A DNA stretch of 62,192 nucleotides. Origin: Pseudomonadota bacterium. Its GTDB lineage: Bacteria > Pseudomonadota > Gammaproteobacteria > Eutrophobiales > Eutrophobiaceae. Location of the stretch: assembly GCA_022574295.1 (NCBI GenBank), contig JACZSJ010000003.1, positions 1 through 62,192 on the forward strand. The letters are read 5' to 3'. A model generated the notes under the pieces. The model searched no databases. It was not told the origin of the DNA and saw nothing but the letters and a program-made list of their open reading frames with translations. The translations under genes were made by a program, and so were the position numbers. Of this stretch, positions 17,889 through 26,647 are shown one piece after another. Each line of letters starts with the position of its first letter. Position 1 is the stretch's first letter.

Positions 17889-18155
17889 CTAGATGCCCAT
17901 ATTACTTAGAGTGACCATAATGTCATTGATGATGGCTGTTGCACGCGGGTGTTCTGTTTCAAAGTGGTTAACAGATTCCTTAAGGCCAGCCAGTAGCTCT
18001 GACTGTTTTTTGTTTTGCATCTCTGTTTCAAGACCTGATTCGATGTCCTGAAGGAGTATCTCAAGTTTTTCTTTAGGATTATCTTCGTCTGCACTCAGAT
18101 TTTTTATCTCGGCGCGTAGTTTCTCGATATCATCTCGTATTTTTTTTTCAGGCAT
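17889..18155 (-). CDS. DUF4404-family protein
   Basis: An 88-residue acidic, helical protein, predicted coiled coil throughout (IRDDIEKLRAEIKNLSADEDN ...), with the conserved C-terminal FETEHPRATAIINDIMVTLSNMGI typical of DUF4404. No enzymatic function is known for the family. It is convergent with the exported protein gene (25-base gap) and lies beyond tRNA-Ile2 in the same orientation as rpoD. Confidence 0.8.
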   Translation of the reverse strand: MPEKKIRDDIEKLRAEIKNLSADEDNPKEKLEILLQDIESGLETEMQNKKQSELLAGLKESVNHFETEHPRATAIINDIMVTLSNMGI

Positions 18156-18236
18156 TGCAATCGTCTTTGTTATGAACCATTAGTAACATTATAGCTAGTC
18201 ATGTGGCATTGGGAATCAATTTTTAACTCTTTTAAA

Positions 18237-18313
18237 TGGTGGGCCCGGTAGGACTTGAACCTACGACCAATGGATTATGAGTCCACTGCTCTAACCAACT
18301 GAGCTACAGGCCC
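18237..18313 (-). tRNA. tRNA-Ile2 (CAU, lysidine type)
   Basis: The minus-strand 77-nt gene begins GGGCCTGTAGCTC, has anticodon loop CTCATAA (CAU) and T loop TTCAAGT, and ends with encoded CCA. It resembles E. coli ileX, whose C34 is changed to lysidine to read AUA. Its position just behind rpoD matches the location of ileX in E. coli. Met elongator is the alternative, but the better match of sequence and synteny favours Ile2. Confidence 0.85.
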
Positions 18314-18361
18314 GAATGGAGTTGCACCGCTATTCTTGTTCCGAATCTTTACGAATCAAGT

Positions 18362-20197
18362 CTATGAATCAAGGAAGGTGTTTAGCTGTTCTGATCTTGA
18401 AGGATGTCTGAGTTTCCTTAGTGCTTTGGCTTCGATCTGGCGAATGCGTTCACGAGTCACATCAAACTGTTTGCCCACCTCTTCCAGAGTATGATCCGTA
18501 TTCATGTCAATCCCAAAGCGCATGCGCAACACTTTTGCCTCTCTAGGTGTCAGGCCGGCCAGTGCTTCCTTGGTTGAACGGCGTAAGCCTTCAAACCCAG
18601 CAGAGTCACTCGGGGCCAGGATATTAGCATCTTCAATAAAATCACCGAGATGTGAATCTTCATCATCACCAATAGGTGTTTCCATCGAAATAGGTTCTTT
18701 GGCAATCTTCAGTACCTTGCGCACCTTTTCCTCGGGCATTTCCATTCTTTCTGCAAGTTCTTCCGGTGTTGGTTCTCTACCCATTTCCTGAAGAATCTGT
18801 CTTGAAATACGATTCAGCTTGTTGATCGTTTCGATCATATGCACCGGTATTCGTATGGTGCGTGCCTGATCAGCAATCGAACGGGTAATCGCCTGGCGTA
18901 TCCACCAGGTTGCATAGGTTGAGAATTTATAGCCTCTTCGATATTCAAATTTATCAACTGCTTTCATCAAACCTATATTCCCTTCCTGAATCAGATCGAG
19001 GAATAGTAACCCACGATTGGTATATTTTTTTGCAATAGAAATAACCAGACGCAGGTTAGCTTCAACCATTTCTTTCTTGGCTCGACGAGCCTGTGCCTCA
19101 CCAATAGAAATACCCCGGTTTATTTCTTTCATATCAGTGATGGTTAAATCTGATTCACTAAACAGCACAGACAGTTTCTTCTGAATCTTTAATATTGCAT
19201 CCTGATTTTCCTTAATTGCCTGTGCATAGGGTTTTTTTGAACGGGCAATATTTTTTACCCAGGCGGTATTAATTTCATTCCCAGGGAAAGATTCTATAAA
19301 TTCCTTGCGAGGCATTTCACAATCGTTGACACAAATTCTCAAAATTTCTCGTTCCGAAGATCGGATAACACCGATAATTTCCTGTTCATTCCTGATTAAA
19401 ATATCAAAGAATTTTGGAGCAAGTTTTAAATCCAGAAAGAATTTATTCAGTTCATCCTGAAGTTCTTTTGTCTTTTTATGAGCTCTGCCATATTTCTTCA
19501 GGGCCTTAATGGTCTTTACGTAATGTTTGGCGAGTGGCTCGACTGTTACTCGTACTTCTTCAATCGATAATACATACTCTTCCTCTTCATCGTCATCTGA
19601 GTCTTCAGTCTCTTCCCTCTGAGTAGGCTGTGGTGGAACCCTGCCACTATCCGGGTAATAGGAGTGATCATGGAAACCAACAACCAAATCACTGAGCTTA
19701 TATTCTTCATTTTCAACAGCAGCATAGGCCTTTAAAAAAATATTGATTGTTCCCGGGAATGCGCAGAGTCCCGATAACACCTGAATGATGCCTTGTTCAA
19801 TACGCTTGGCGATCTTGATTTCGCCTTCGCGGGTCAATAAATCAACAGTTCCCATTTCACGCATATACATGCGGACAGGGTCAGTGGTACGGCCAAATTC
19901 ACTTTCAACACTGGCAAGTTCAGCAGCAGCTTCTGCAGCAGCCTCTTCATCAGGACCCTCGGTGCTGTCGGTCATGATGATGTCCAGATCGGGCGGGGAC
20001 TCGTATACTTTTATCCCCATATCATTAATCATATTAATGATGTCTTCGATCTGTTCTGGTTCGACAATGCCTTCTGGCAGGTGGTCGTTTACCTCGGCAT
20101 AAGTCAGATAGCCCTGTTCCTTACCTTTGGCAATCAACACTTTCAGCTGGGACTGTTCTTTATTGTTTGGGGCGGGTTGTTTCTCTAATTCTTCCAT
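18362..20197 (-). CDS. rpoD: RNA polymerase primary sigma factor RpoD
   Basis: A 611-residue sigma-70. Region 1.1 is at the N-terminus (about 15-75), region 1.2 at about 100-135 ([21 protein letters not shown]), followed by a non-conserved acidic stretch ([11 protein letters not shown], about 198-208). Region 2 follows ([59 protein letters not shown]), then 3 and region 4.2 ([32 protein letters not shown]). It is essential for exponential-phase transcription. It is the last protein gene of the rpsU-yqeY-dnaG-rpoD group; a 143-base gap after dnaG leaves room for an internal promoter. Confidence 0.97.
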   Translation of the reverse strand: MEELEKQPAPNNKEQSQLKVLIAKGKEQGYLTYAEVNDHLPEGIVEPEQIEDIINMINDMGIKVYESPPDLDIIMTDSTEGPDEEAAAEAAAELASVESEFGRTTDPVRMYMREMGTVDLLTREGEIKIAKRIEQGIIQVLSGLCAFPGTINIFLKAYAAVENEEYKLSDLVVGFHDHSYYPDSGRVPPQPTQREETEDSDDDEEEEYVLSIEEVRVTVEPLAKHYVKTIKALKKYGRAHKKTKELQDELNKFFLDLKLAPKFFDILIRNEQEIIGVIRSSEREILRICVNDCEMPRKEFIESFPGNEINTAWVKNIARSKKPYAQAIKENQDAILKIQKKLSVLFSESDLTITDMKEINRGISIGEAQARRAKKEMVEANLRLVISIAKKYTNRGLLFLDLIQEGNIGLMKAVDKFEYRRGYKFSTYATWWIRQAITRSIADQARTIRIPVHMIETINKLNRISRQILQEMGREPTPEELAERMEMPEEKVRKVLKIAKEPISMETPIGDDEDSHLGDFIEDANILAPSDSAGFEGLRRSTKEALAGLTPREAKVLRMRFGIDMNTDHTLEEVGKQFDVTRERIRQIEAKALRKLRHPSRSEQLNTFLDS

Positions 20198-20340
20198 CGT
20201 CTGTCTAAGCCGTAGACCGTGGCCGTGTAGGCTCTTGATCTCTCTTGGTTAATAAAACGTTAAGTGATTGTTTATGAAGGGGAAAGCGTTCTCCCCAAAC
20301 GGTCAATTATAGCACAATTTCTGGCACATGCCAGTTCGAT

Positions 20341-22098
20341 TTACTCTTCTGAATTGGTGGCGGGGGTGGGATTGAGCATACTGCGGGCCTCGTCAGGATT
20401 TTTAATATCTAGTTTCTGTAAGTTTATTTTGCGCAGTTGCTTCTGGTAGTCGTGTTTTATTTTATCAATGACCTCAAATAATTCTACCTTAAGAGCTTCA
20501 GGCTCAGTGAGTAAACAATCTTCGATTGATAGTTTATTCAGACGTTCTTCATATTTACTGTCGCGCCAATGTTCTAATATACCGGCACAGGAAATTTCCG
20601 GTTTTTGATGGATGAAGGTAAGTAATTCTCGAAGAAATCCCACGCCCTTTGTTTCGATATCGCTTAAGGTACTTGGCTCAATGGTCATGCCTAATTCCGG
20701 GTTATGTAACAGTAATCTGATGGCATCGGCAACATGGCTTTTGAGCTTTTTGTTGGTTTGTGATGCTGAAACCAGATGTTGAGCTTTCGTAGATTTTACC
20801 GTTGGTTTCTTTTGATCAATCAGCTTACGAAGGCTGTCGATGCTAATACCTGTCAATTTGAAGATATCGTTGAGAAGTAATTCTTGTAATGCGCCGGCAG
20901 GAAGTACACCGACCAGTGGCATAATACCTTCTGCCAATTGGGCCAGACCCTCACGACTATCCAGGTTTGTTTCCCGTTTGAATTTATCGATCAGGTAATT
21001 TGACAGTGGCACATAATTATTCATATCCTCAAATTTTTCCCGACCATGTCTATGTACATAAGTATCCGGATCGTCACCCTCAGGCATAAACATGAAATGA
21101 ATCTGACGGCCTTCTTTCAGCAAGGGCAGGGCAATTTCCATTGAACGCCATGCGGCTTTTTGACCGGCATTATCACCGTCAAAACAAATAATGATTTGTG
21201 GGCAGACACGAAAAAGTCTTTCCAGATGATTTTCTGTGACTGCCGTACCAAGCGAAGCAACGACATTTCTTATTCCATGTTGGGCTAAGGCCAGTACATC
21301 CATATAGCCCTCAACGATATAGATACGTTCCATATCTTTAAGTTGATGACGTGCCTGAAACAGGCCATACAACTCGCGGCCTTTATGAAATATCGGTGTC
21401 TCTGGCGAGTTGAGATACTTCGGCAGGCTGTCATCAAAGACCCTGCCACCAAAGCCAATTGCCCGTCCTCGTTGATCTCGGATGGGGAAAATTATCCTGT
21501 CCCGAAATCGATCATAGTGATCACCGTTATCTTTTTCCAATATCATGCCGATTTGTGTGAGTCGCTGTTTTGCGGCATCGGAGGTACCCAGGGTATTGAG
21601 CAGGATGTCCCAGCCCGGAGGTGCAAACCCTAATTCAAATTCTTTGGCGAGTTCACCGGAGAGACCTCTTTGTTTAAGATAATCCACTGCGCGATGGGCT
21701 TCAGGAGACTCACGTAATTGTCGACAGAAGTGCCGAACAACCAGTTCCATCAATTCGTAAAGTTCAGAGTTATCTTTGGTTTTACTAAAATCGCCTTGTT
21801 CTCGTGGCACTTCAACGCCAGCGCGTGAGGCAAGTTCTTCTACAGCCTCGATAAAATCCAGTCCGCTATAATCCATCAGAAAGCTGATGGCAGTACCATG
21901 TGCCCCACAACCGAAACAGTGATAGAACTGTTTGTTCTGACTGACGGTAAATGAAGGGGTTTTTTCATCATGGAACGGACAGCACGCCTTAAAGTCTCTA
22001 CCTGCCTTTTTCAGAGCGACAGAGCTATCAACGATATCGACAATATCGATACGTGTGAGTAAATCATCAATAAAATGTTGTGGGATCAGGCCGACCAT
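20341..22098 (-). CDS. dnaG: DNA primase DnaG
   Basis: A protein of about 585 residues from ATG 22098 (MVGLIPQHFIDDLL); an upstream in-frame ATG would add seven residues unlike the family. The CHC2 zinc finger is CPFHDEKTPSF ... HCFGCG. The RNA polymerase core and TOPRIM domain include EGYMDVLAL and FDGDNAGQKAA. The C-terminal DnaB-binding domain spans about 440-585. It synthesises RNA primers at the replication fork. It sits between yqeY and rpoD as in the macromolecular synthesis operon. Confidence 0.96.
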   Translation of the reverse strand: MVGLIPQHFIDDLLTRIDIVDIVDSSVALKKAGRDFKACCPFHDEKTPSFTVSQNKQFYHCFGCGAHGTAISFLMDYSGLDFIEAVEELASRAGVEVPREQGDFSKTKDNSELYELMELVVRHFCRQLRESPEAHRAVDYLKQRGLSGELAKEFELGFAPPGWDILLNTLGTSDAAKQRLTQIGMILEKDNGDHYDRFRDRIIFPIRDQRGRAIGFGGRVFDDSLPKYLNSPETPIFHKGRELYGLFQARHQLKDMERIYIVEGYMDVLALAQHGIRNVVASLGTAVTENHLERLFRVCPQIIICFDGDNAGQKAAWRSMEIALPLLKEGRQIHFMFMPEGDDPDTYVHRHGREKFEDMNNYVPLSNYLIDKFKRETNLDSREGLAQLAEGIMPLVGVLPAGALQELLLNDIFKLTGISIDSLRKLIDQKKPTVKSTKAQHLVSASQTNKKLKSHVADAIRLLLHNPELGMTIEPSTLSDIETKGVGFLRELLTFIHQKPEISCAGILEHWRDSKYEERLNKLSIEDCLLTEPEALKVELFEVIDKIKHDYQKQLRKINLQKLDIKNPDEARSMLNPTPATNSEE

Positions 22099-22254
22099 AA
22101 TCAGAAATGAGTATACCAATAAATCTCACTGTGAATTGACTCGGGGATTTGTTCTGAGGTTTTCCTGGAATTTGCCAGGGATCGGGATAGACCATGGGTG
22201 ACACTGTTGAACTGCCTCGAGATGTGCGAGACAGGGGGTATCGTTTTTTGAAAC

Positions 22255-22701
22255 TTAGCCGAGCTGTTGTTTGACCAGAGCGCTGACCTGCCCCATATCT
22301 GCACGGCCTTGAAGACGAGGTTTCAGAATGCTCATCACCTTGCCCATGTCTTTTACAGATTCTGCTCCACTTTCAGTAATTGATTCAGCGATCAATTGCT
22401 TGATTTCGTCTTCGTTAAGTTGTGTCGGAAGATACTCCTGGATAATTTCAAGTTCGAATTTTTCTTTTTTCACCAGGTCATCGCGACCAGCCTGTTCAAA
22501 CTGCTGTATTGAATCACGAATTTGTTTTGTCATCTTATCCATAATGGCAAGTACCATCGCGTCATCCAGTTCAATCCTCTCGTCGACTTCTTTTTGTTTG
22601 AAAGCAGCCATGATTAGACGCAGGACACCCAGACGATCCTTATCTTTGCTGCGCATGGCCGCTTTGACATCGTCATTGATTCGTTGTTTGGTTACACTCA
22701 C
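22255..22701 (-). CDS. yqeY: YqeY / GatB-YqeY domain protein
   Basis: A 148-residue helical protein, whose N-terminal part (MRSKDKDRLGVLRLIMAAFKQKEVDER) and C-terminal part (MGKVMSILKPRLQGRADMGQVSALVKQQL) match the YqeY family. The C-terminal part is related to the tRNA-binding tail of GatB. The function is not established; it may act on tRNA. Located between rpsU and dnaG, as in many non-enteric gammaproteobacteria. Confidence 0.92.
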   Translation of the reverse strand: MSVTKQRINDDVKAAMRSKDKDRLGVLRLIMAAFKQKEVDERIELDDAMVLAIMDKMTKQIRDSIQQFEQAGRDDLVKKEKFELEIIQEYLPTQLNEDEIKQLIAESITESGAESVKDMGKVMSILKPRLQGRADMGQVSALVKQQLG

Positions 22702-22747
22702 AGTCAGGGATCAAGTAGATTTACTTGGGGACAGGATAAAACAGAAT

Positions 22748-22963
22748 TCAGTAAAGACGGACACGTCTGTTTAATTCTTTCATGACCTTTTTCTGATGGC
22801 GTTTAACAGCTGCAGCAGCTTTGCGTTTTCTGACCTGTGTTGGTTTTTCATAAAACTCACGTTTGTGTACTTCGGCCAGGATCCCGGCTTTTTCGCAGGT
22901 ACGCTTGAAGCGACGCATCGCGATCTCAAAAGGTTCGTTGTCTCTAACTCTTACTGATGGCAT
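22748..22963 (-). CDS. rpsU: 30S ribosomal protein bS21
   Basis: A 71-residue basic protein ([21 protein letters not shown] ...) with the family end RRVRLY. It binds near the anti-Shine-Dalgarno region of 16S rRNA. It is the promoter-proximal gene of the rpsU-yqeY-dnaG-rpoD operon. The divergent promoter region shared with tsaD is 22964-23134. Confidence 0.97.
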   Translation of the reverse strand: MPSVRVRDNEPFEIAMRRFKRTCEKAGILAEVHKREFYEKPTQVRKRKAAAAVKRHQKKVMKELNRRVRLY

Positions 22964-23134
22964 ATAATTACCGTTCCTTAAAAATGGTTTTCGAAAGTCA
23001 TTTCTGCTGATTAAATAATTTGACCAGCTCGACCAGAAAAGCCGGTAATACTAGTGTCTGGCAGAAGAAATGCAATGATTATTAGCCTTTTGGGCTTATT
23101 TTGAGGTAAAAATACATAAAATGCGTGTGATCGA

Positions 23135-24139
23135 ATGAAAATATTAGGATTAGAAACCTCCTGCGACGAAACTGGGGTCGCATTATATGACACAGAACAG
23201 GGCCTGCTTGCCCATGCCCTGCACAGTCAGATCTCACTTCACGAAATCTATGGTGGAGTGGTGCCTGAGCTTGCCTCCAGAGATCATGTACGCAGGATTA
23301 TTCCACTGATCAGGAAAGTATTCACTGATGCGAAAGTGTCGGGCAGAGATCTGGATGGTGTTGCCTACACTGCAGGGCCAGGATTGATTGGTGCATTGCT
23401 CGTCGGTGTCTCAACAGGCCGAAGCCTTGCCTATGGCTGGAATATCCCTGCGGTGGCCGTGAATCATATGGAAGGTCATTTGTTAGCGCCCATGCTGGAA
23501 GACAATCCTCCGGAATTCCCTTTTATTGCCTTACTTGTCTCCGGTGGTCATACGATGTTGGTCAAGGTTGAAGCCGTTGGCAGCTATGAAATACTGGGTG
23601 AATCTCTGGATGATGCCGCCGGTGAGGCGTTTGACAAAACCGCTAAATTACTGGGTCTGGGCTATCCCGGAGGGCCACCATTATCGGCACTGGCAGAATC
23701 TGGAAACCCCGATAGATTCCGCTTTCCAAGACCCATGACCGATCGGCCTGGACTGGATTTCAGCTTCAGTGGACTGAAGACTTTTGCCGTGAATACTTAC
23801 AAAAAGGAAGGTGATGATGAGCAAACCAGAGCAGATATCGCCTGTGCCTTTGTGGAAGCGGTAGTTGATACCCTAGCGATCAAATGTAAGCGATCTCTAC
23901 AGCAAACCGGGATTAAGACATTGGTCGCCGCAGGAGGCGTGAGTGCGAATACACAATTAAGGGAAAGATTGAAAAAAGTTTGCCGTGATGAAGGCGGGCA
24001 GGTTTTTTATCCGAGACCTGAGTTCTGTACAGATAATGGTGCCATGATCGCCTATGCTGGCGCACTACGGTTGCAGGCAGGAGCTGAGGAAGCTTTGGGG
24101 TTTGAGGGGAGACCGCGGTGGTCGTTGGGTGAGCTGTGA
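23135..24139 (+). CDS. tsaD: tRNA N6-threonylcarbamoyladenosine synthase subunit TsaD
   Basis: A 334-residue ASKHA-fold enzyme that transfers threonylcarbamoyl to A37 of ANN-decoding tRNAs, acting with TsaB and TsaE. Motifs: [19 protein letters not shown] at the start, metal ligands H111 and H115 ([10 protein letters not shown]), [16 protein letters not shown], and [11 protein letters not shown] near the C-terminus with the third ligand Asp. Divergent from rpsU, the classical gcp-rpsU arrangement. Confidence 0.97.
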   Translation: MKILGLETSCDETGVALYDTEQGLLAHALHSQISLHEIYGGVVPELASRDHVRRIIPLIRKVFTDAKVSGRDLDGVAYTAGPGLIGALLVGVSTGRSLAYGWNIPAVAVNHMEGHLLAPMLEDNPPEFPFIALLVSGGHTMLVKVEAVGSYEILGESLDDAAGEAFDKTAKLLGLGYPGGPPLSALAESGNPDRFRFPRPMTDRPGLDFSFSGLKTFAVNTYKKEGDDEQTRADIACAFVEAVVDTLAIKCKRSLQQTGIKTLVAAGGVSANTQLRERLKKVCRDEGGQVFYPRPEFCTDNGAMIAYAGALRLQAGAEEALGFEGRPRWSLGEL

Positions 24140-24149
24140 GTTAAGTCCT

Positions 24150-24290
24150 GGCCAATTTTAAAAAATGACTGGATCCCTGCATGGATGCGAAGGAGCAATG
24201 AACTCGCTGCTTAAAAGTGACGTGCATGGACGCACTAATCCCGCGAATTCAGGATGCACAGGAGCGGCGAAATAAGATGTTAATAGAGGC
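24150..24290 (-). repeat. Palindromic repeat element (E) between tsaD and the Mth938-like gene
   Basis: The 157-base gap contains a short hairpin at 24222-24235, read on the minus strand as stem gtgc, loop gtccat, stem gcac. Nearby are the related palindrome gcatccatgc (complement of about 24178-24187) and two near-copies of a gatgc..aggagc word. The loop matches that of hairpins at the other interspersed elements of this window. The boundaries given are approximate. Confidence 0.5.
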
Positions 24291-24296
24291 AATGCC

Positions 24297-24677
24297 ATGA
24301 ATAAAGACGAACACCATTCCCCATATATTAATCACATTTCCTGGGGTCATATGGAAGTCGATGGTGTGGGAGAAGGTAAAGATTTCAAGCTTTGGCCTGG
24401 AGGTGGTCGGCAATGGGACTGGCGGGAAACCGGTACACACCATGTGCCAGGAATTCAACCCGCTGATGTTGAAGAGTTACTCAATAATGGCAGTCAGGCA
24501 ATTGTGCTGAGCCGGGGGATGTGGCTGGCGCTGCAAACATGTCAGGAGACGATAGATCTGCTTGATGAGAGAAATATTACAGTACATATCGCCGAAACCA
24601 AGGCAGCAGCAAAAATTTATAACAATTTAGTTTCGGGCGGAGAGGCTGTGGGCGGGTTGTTCCATTCGACGTGCTAA
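24297..24677 (+). CDS. Mth938-like domain protein
   Basis: A 126-residue cytosolic protein. The segments INHISWGHMEVDG and KLWPGGGRQWDWRETGTHHVPGIQPADVEELL, then VLSRGMWLALQTC and KAAAKIYNNLVSGGEAVGGLFHSTC, are typical of the Mth938/NDUFAF3-like fold. No enzymatic role is established; the eukaryotic relative assists complex I assembly. It stands alone, with its 3' end close to yceI on the other strand. Confidence 0.85.
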   Translation: MNKDEHHSPYINHISWGHMEVDGVGEGKDFKLWPGGGRQWDWRETGTHHVPGIQPADVEELLNNGSQAIVLSRGMWLALQTCQETIDLLDERNITVHIAETKAAAKIYNNLVSGGEAVGGLFHSTC

Positions 24678-24695
24678 GTATAAAAGTGGACAGAT

Positions 24696-25265
24696 TTATT
24701 TTCGAATACCTTCAATCGCAAAGATCAATTCCAGCTCTGCTGATGCAGGACCCAGGTTTTTGGTGATTCCATAATCAGCCAATGCAATCCGTGTTGTTCC
24801 TTCAAAGCCAACACGGTAGCCCCCCCAGGGATCATCGCCCTCGCCAATATATTTCACATTGATGATGATAGGCTTGGTGACGCCATGCAGTGTAAAATTA
24901 CCTTTTAATATCCCTGCACCTTCTTCATTCATCGTAAAAGAGGTACTGACAAATCTAGATTGCGGATATTTTTCGACATCAAGAAATTCATCACCTCGTA
25001 AATGCTTATCTCTTTCAGCATGATTGGAATCAATACTTTTAGTATTGATGATGATTTCAATTTTCGATGCTTCGGGATTGTTCCTGTCATAACTAAAATG
25101 ACCATCAAAATCGTTAAATCGCCCCCACAACCAGCTATAGCCAAGATGTGCAATTTTAAACTGTATAGAGGCATGCATGCCTTTTTTATCAATGACATAT
25201 TCATCTGCCACACTGTTTGTTGATACAAAGACTAACGCTAATAGTGCGGTACAAAATAATTTCAC
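24696..25265 (-). CDS. YceI-family periplasmic protein
   Basis: A 189-residue protein with a signal peptide (MKLFCTALLALVFVSTNSVADE, cleavage near 20) and the YceI lipocalin-like fold. Seen are the N-terminal YVIDKKGMHASIQFKIAHLGYSWLWGRF, NNPEASKIEIIINTKSIDS, and FTLHGVTKPIIINVKY. Family members bind polyisoprenoids such as ubiquinone-like lipids in the periplasm. It overlaps the cytochrome b561 gene by 4 bases, the same pairing as yceI-yceJ in E. coli. Confidence 0.93.
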   Translation of the reverse strand: MKLFCTALLALVFVSTNSVADEYVIDKKGMHASIQFKIAHLGYSWLWGRFNDFDGHFSYDRNNPEASKIEIIINTKSIDSNHAERDKHLRGDEFLDVEKYPQSRFVSTSFTMNEEGAGILKGNFTLHGVTKPIIINVKYIGEGDDPWGGYRVGFEGTTRIALADYGITKNLGPASAELELIFAIEGIRK

Positions 25266-25831
25266 TTAACACTCTCCTGCTGTTTCACTGGTTTTAATAT
25301 TCGAACAAGGGTCACATCCTTGTCGATAAAATGGTGCTTAAATGTAGCACAAACATGTAATACAAAAAGGAACGCCATCACATAAGCGGCTACCTCATGA
25401 ATTTCTCCTGCAATATCCGCCTGATATTTACTGAAATTAATAAACGCTGGAATATCAAACCAGCCGAATATTTCAATACTCGCGCCCCTGGCTGTAGAGA
25501 TGAAATAACCGCTAAAGCAAATCACGATTAATAAAATATAGAACAAAGAGTGGGTAGCTTTTGCCACTTGTATTTCCCACATTTTATAGGTTCGTAATGG
25601 CGCTGGTGGGTTATTACAAAATACCCAAATTAGTCGAATGAACAACAATGCAAGAATGAGCATGCCAATACTTTTATGCCACCATGGTGCAGCATTATAC
25701 CATTTACTATAATAATCAAGATCAACCATAATCTCGCCGAGGACAAATAAGCCAACGATAAGAACAGCCATTAGCCAATGTAACAATATTGTGACGATGC
25801 CATAACTATTGCTGGTATTTTTAATATTCAT
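25262..25831 (-). CDS. Cytochrome b561 family protein
   Basis: A 189-residue membrane protein with four hydrophobic segments. Histidines in TM contexts (LLHWLMA, PWWHKSIGM, KATHSLFYI and MAFLFVLHV) are the expected haem b ligands. It probably moves electrons between the quinone pool and a periplasmic partner, as YceJ is thought to do beside YceI. Start codon 25831; the stop overlaps yceI. Monocistronic pair. Confidence 0.92.
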   Translation of the reverse strand: MNIKNTSNSYGIVTILLHWLMAVLIVGLFVLGEIMVDLDYYSKWYNAAPWWHKSIGMLILALLFIRLIWVFCNNPPAPLRTYKMWEIQVAKATHSLFYILLIVICFSGYFISTARGASIEIFGWFDIPAFINFSKYQADIAGEIHEVAAYVMAFLFVLHVCATFKHHFIDKDVTLVRILKPVKQQESVK

Positions 25832-25944
25832 AAGTTTGTTTATAGACTGTCAAAACTGCCTGAAATTCCAAATTCGAAGAATTTCTATTCATAGTGATAG
25901 GGGCCGAGGCCGACCACGATTTCCGAGATAACTTCAGAGTAAAG

Positions 25945-26631
25945 TTATTTAAGCTTTTTCTTTAGCTCTTCCAGTTCCTGATCAGTTTTGTGCATGTGAT
26001 CCAGCACAGCGTCCAGTGCATTCTGAATGGGATCGGGCATATCTTTGCTTTCAGCGTAGGCGGCAAAACCAATTTTTTTGGCCATGGCTTCACGTTGTGC
26101 AGACTTGTCTTCATCATCACGTTTTACAATCACATGGCCGGGGACACCGACGACCGTTGAACCTGGTGGTGTATCATTAACAACGACGGCATTGCAACCC
26201 ACACGTGATCCTTGGCCGATGGTGATTGGACCGAGTATTTTTGCCCCTGCACCGATAACCACATCATCTTCCAATGTTGGATGACGCTTGCCTTTGCTCC
26301 AGGTGGTACCGCCAAGGGTCACACCATGATAGATAGAACAGTTATCTCCAATCTCTGAGGTCTCACCGATGACGATGCCCATGCCGTGATCAATAAAGAA
26401 CCGTTGGCCGATTATCGCAGCAGGGTGAATCTCAATGCCTGTTAAAAATCTTGCAATATGCGCAGTCATGCGGGCGGGCAAATATAATTTCTTTTGCCAG
26501 AGCCAATGGTTGAAGCGATGGAACAAGATGGCCTGGAAACCAGGGCAGGTGAAAATTGTCTCCAGTGTGGAACGAGCCGCCGGGTCACGTTCAAAGACAA
26601 CCTGGATTTCTTCTTTTATTGTATCAAACAT
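25945..26631 (-). CDS. cysE: Serine O-acetyltransferase
   Basis: A 228-residue hexapeptide-repeat acyltransferase, catalysing acetyl-CoA + L-serine to O-acetylserine, the first step to cysteine. The catalytic D/H pair is in [30 protein letters not shown]. The left-handed beta helix continues through [25 protein letters not shown]. It is the short, EpsC-like form. The C-terminus is followed by an acidic helix. It is 16 bases after valS in the same direction. Confidence 0.94.
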   Translation of the reverse strand: MFDTIKEEIQVVFERDPAARSTLETIFTCPGFQAILFHRFNHWLWQKKLYLPARMTAHIARFLTGIEIHPAAIIGQRFFIDHGMGIVIGETSEIGDNCSIYHGVTLGGTTWSKGKRHPTLEDDVVIGAGAKILGPITIGQGSRVGCNAVVVNDTPPGSTVVGVPGHVIVKRDDEDKSAQREAMAKKIGFAAYAESKDMPDPIQNALDAVLDHMHKTDQELEELKKKLK

Positions 26632-26647
26632 AACTTTATTTACTGGG

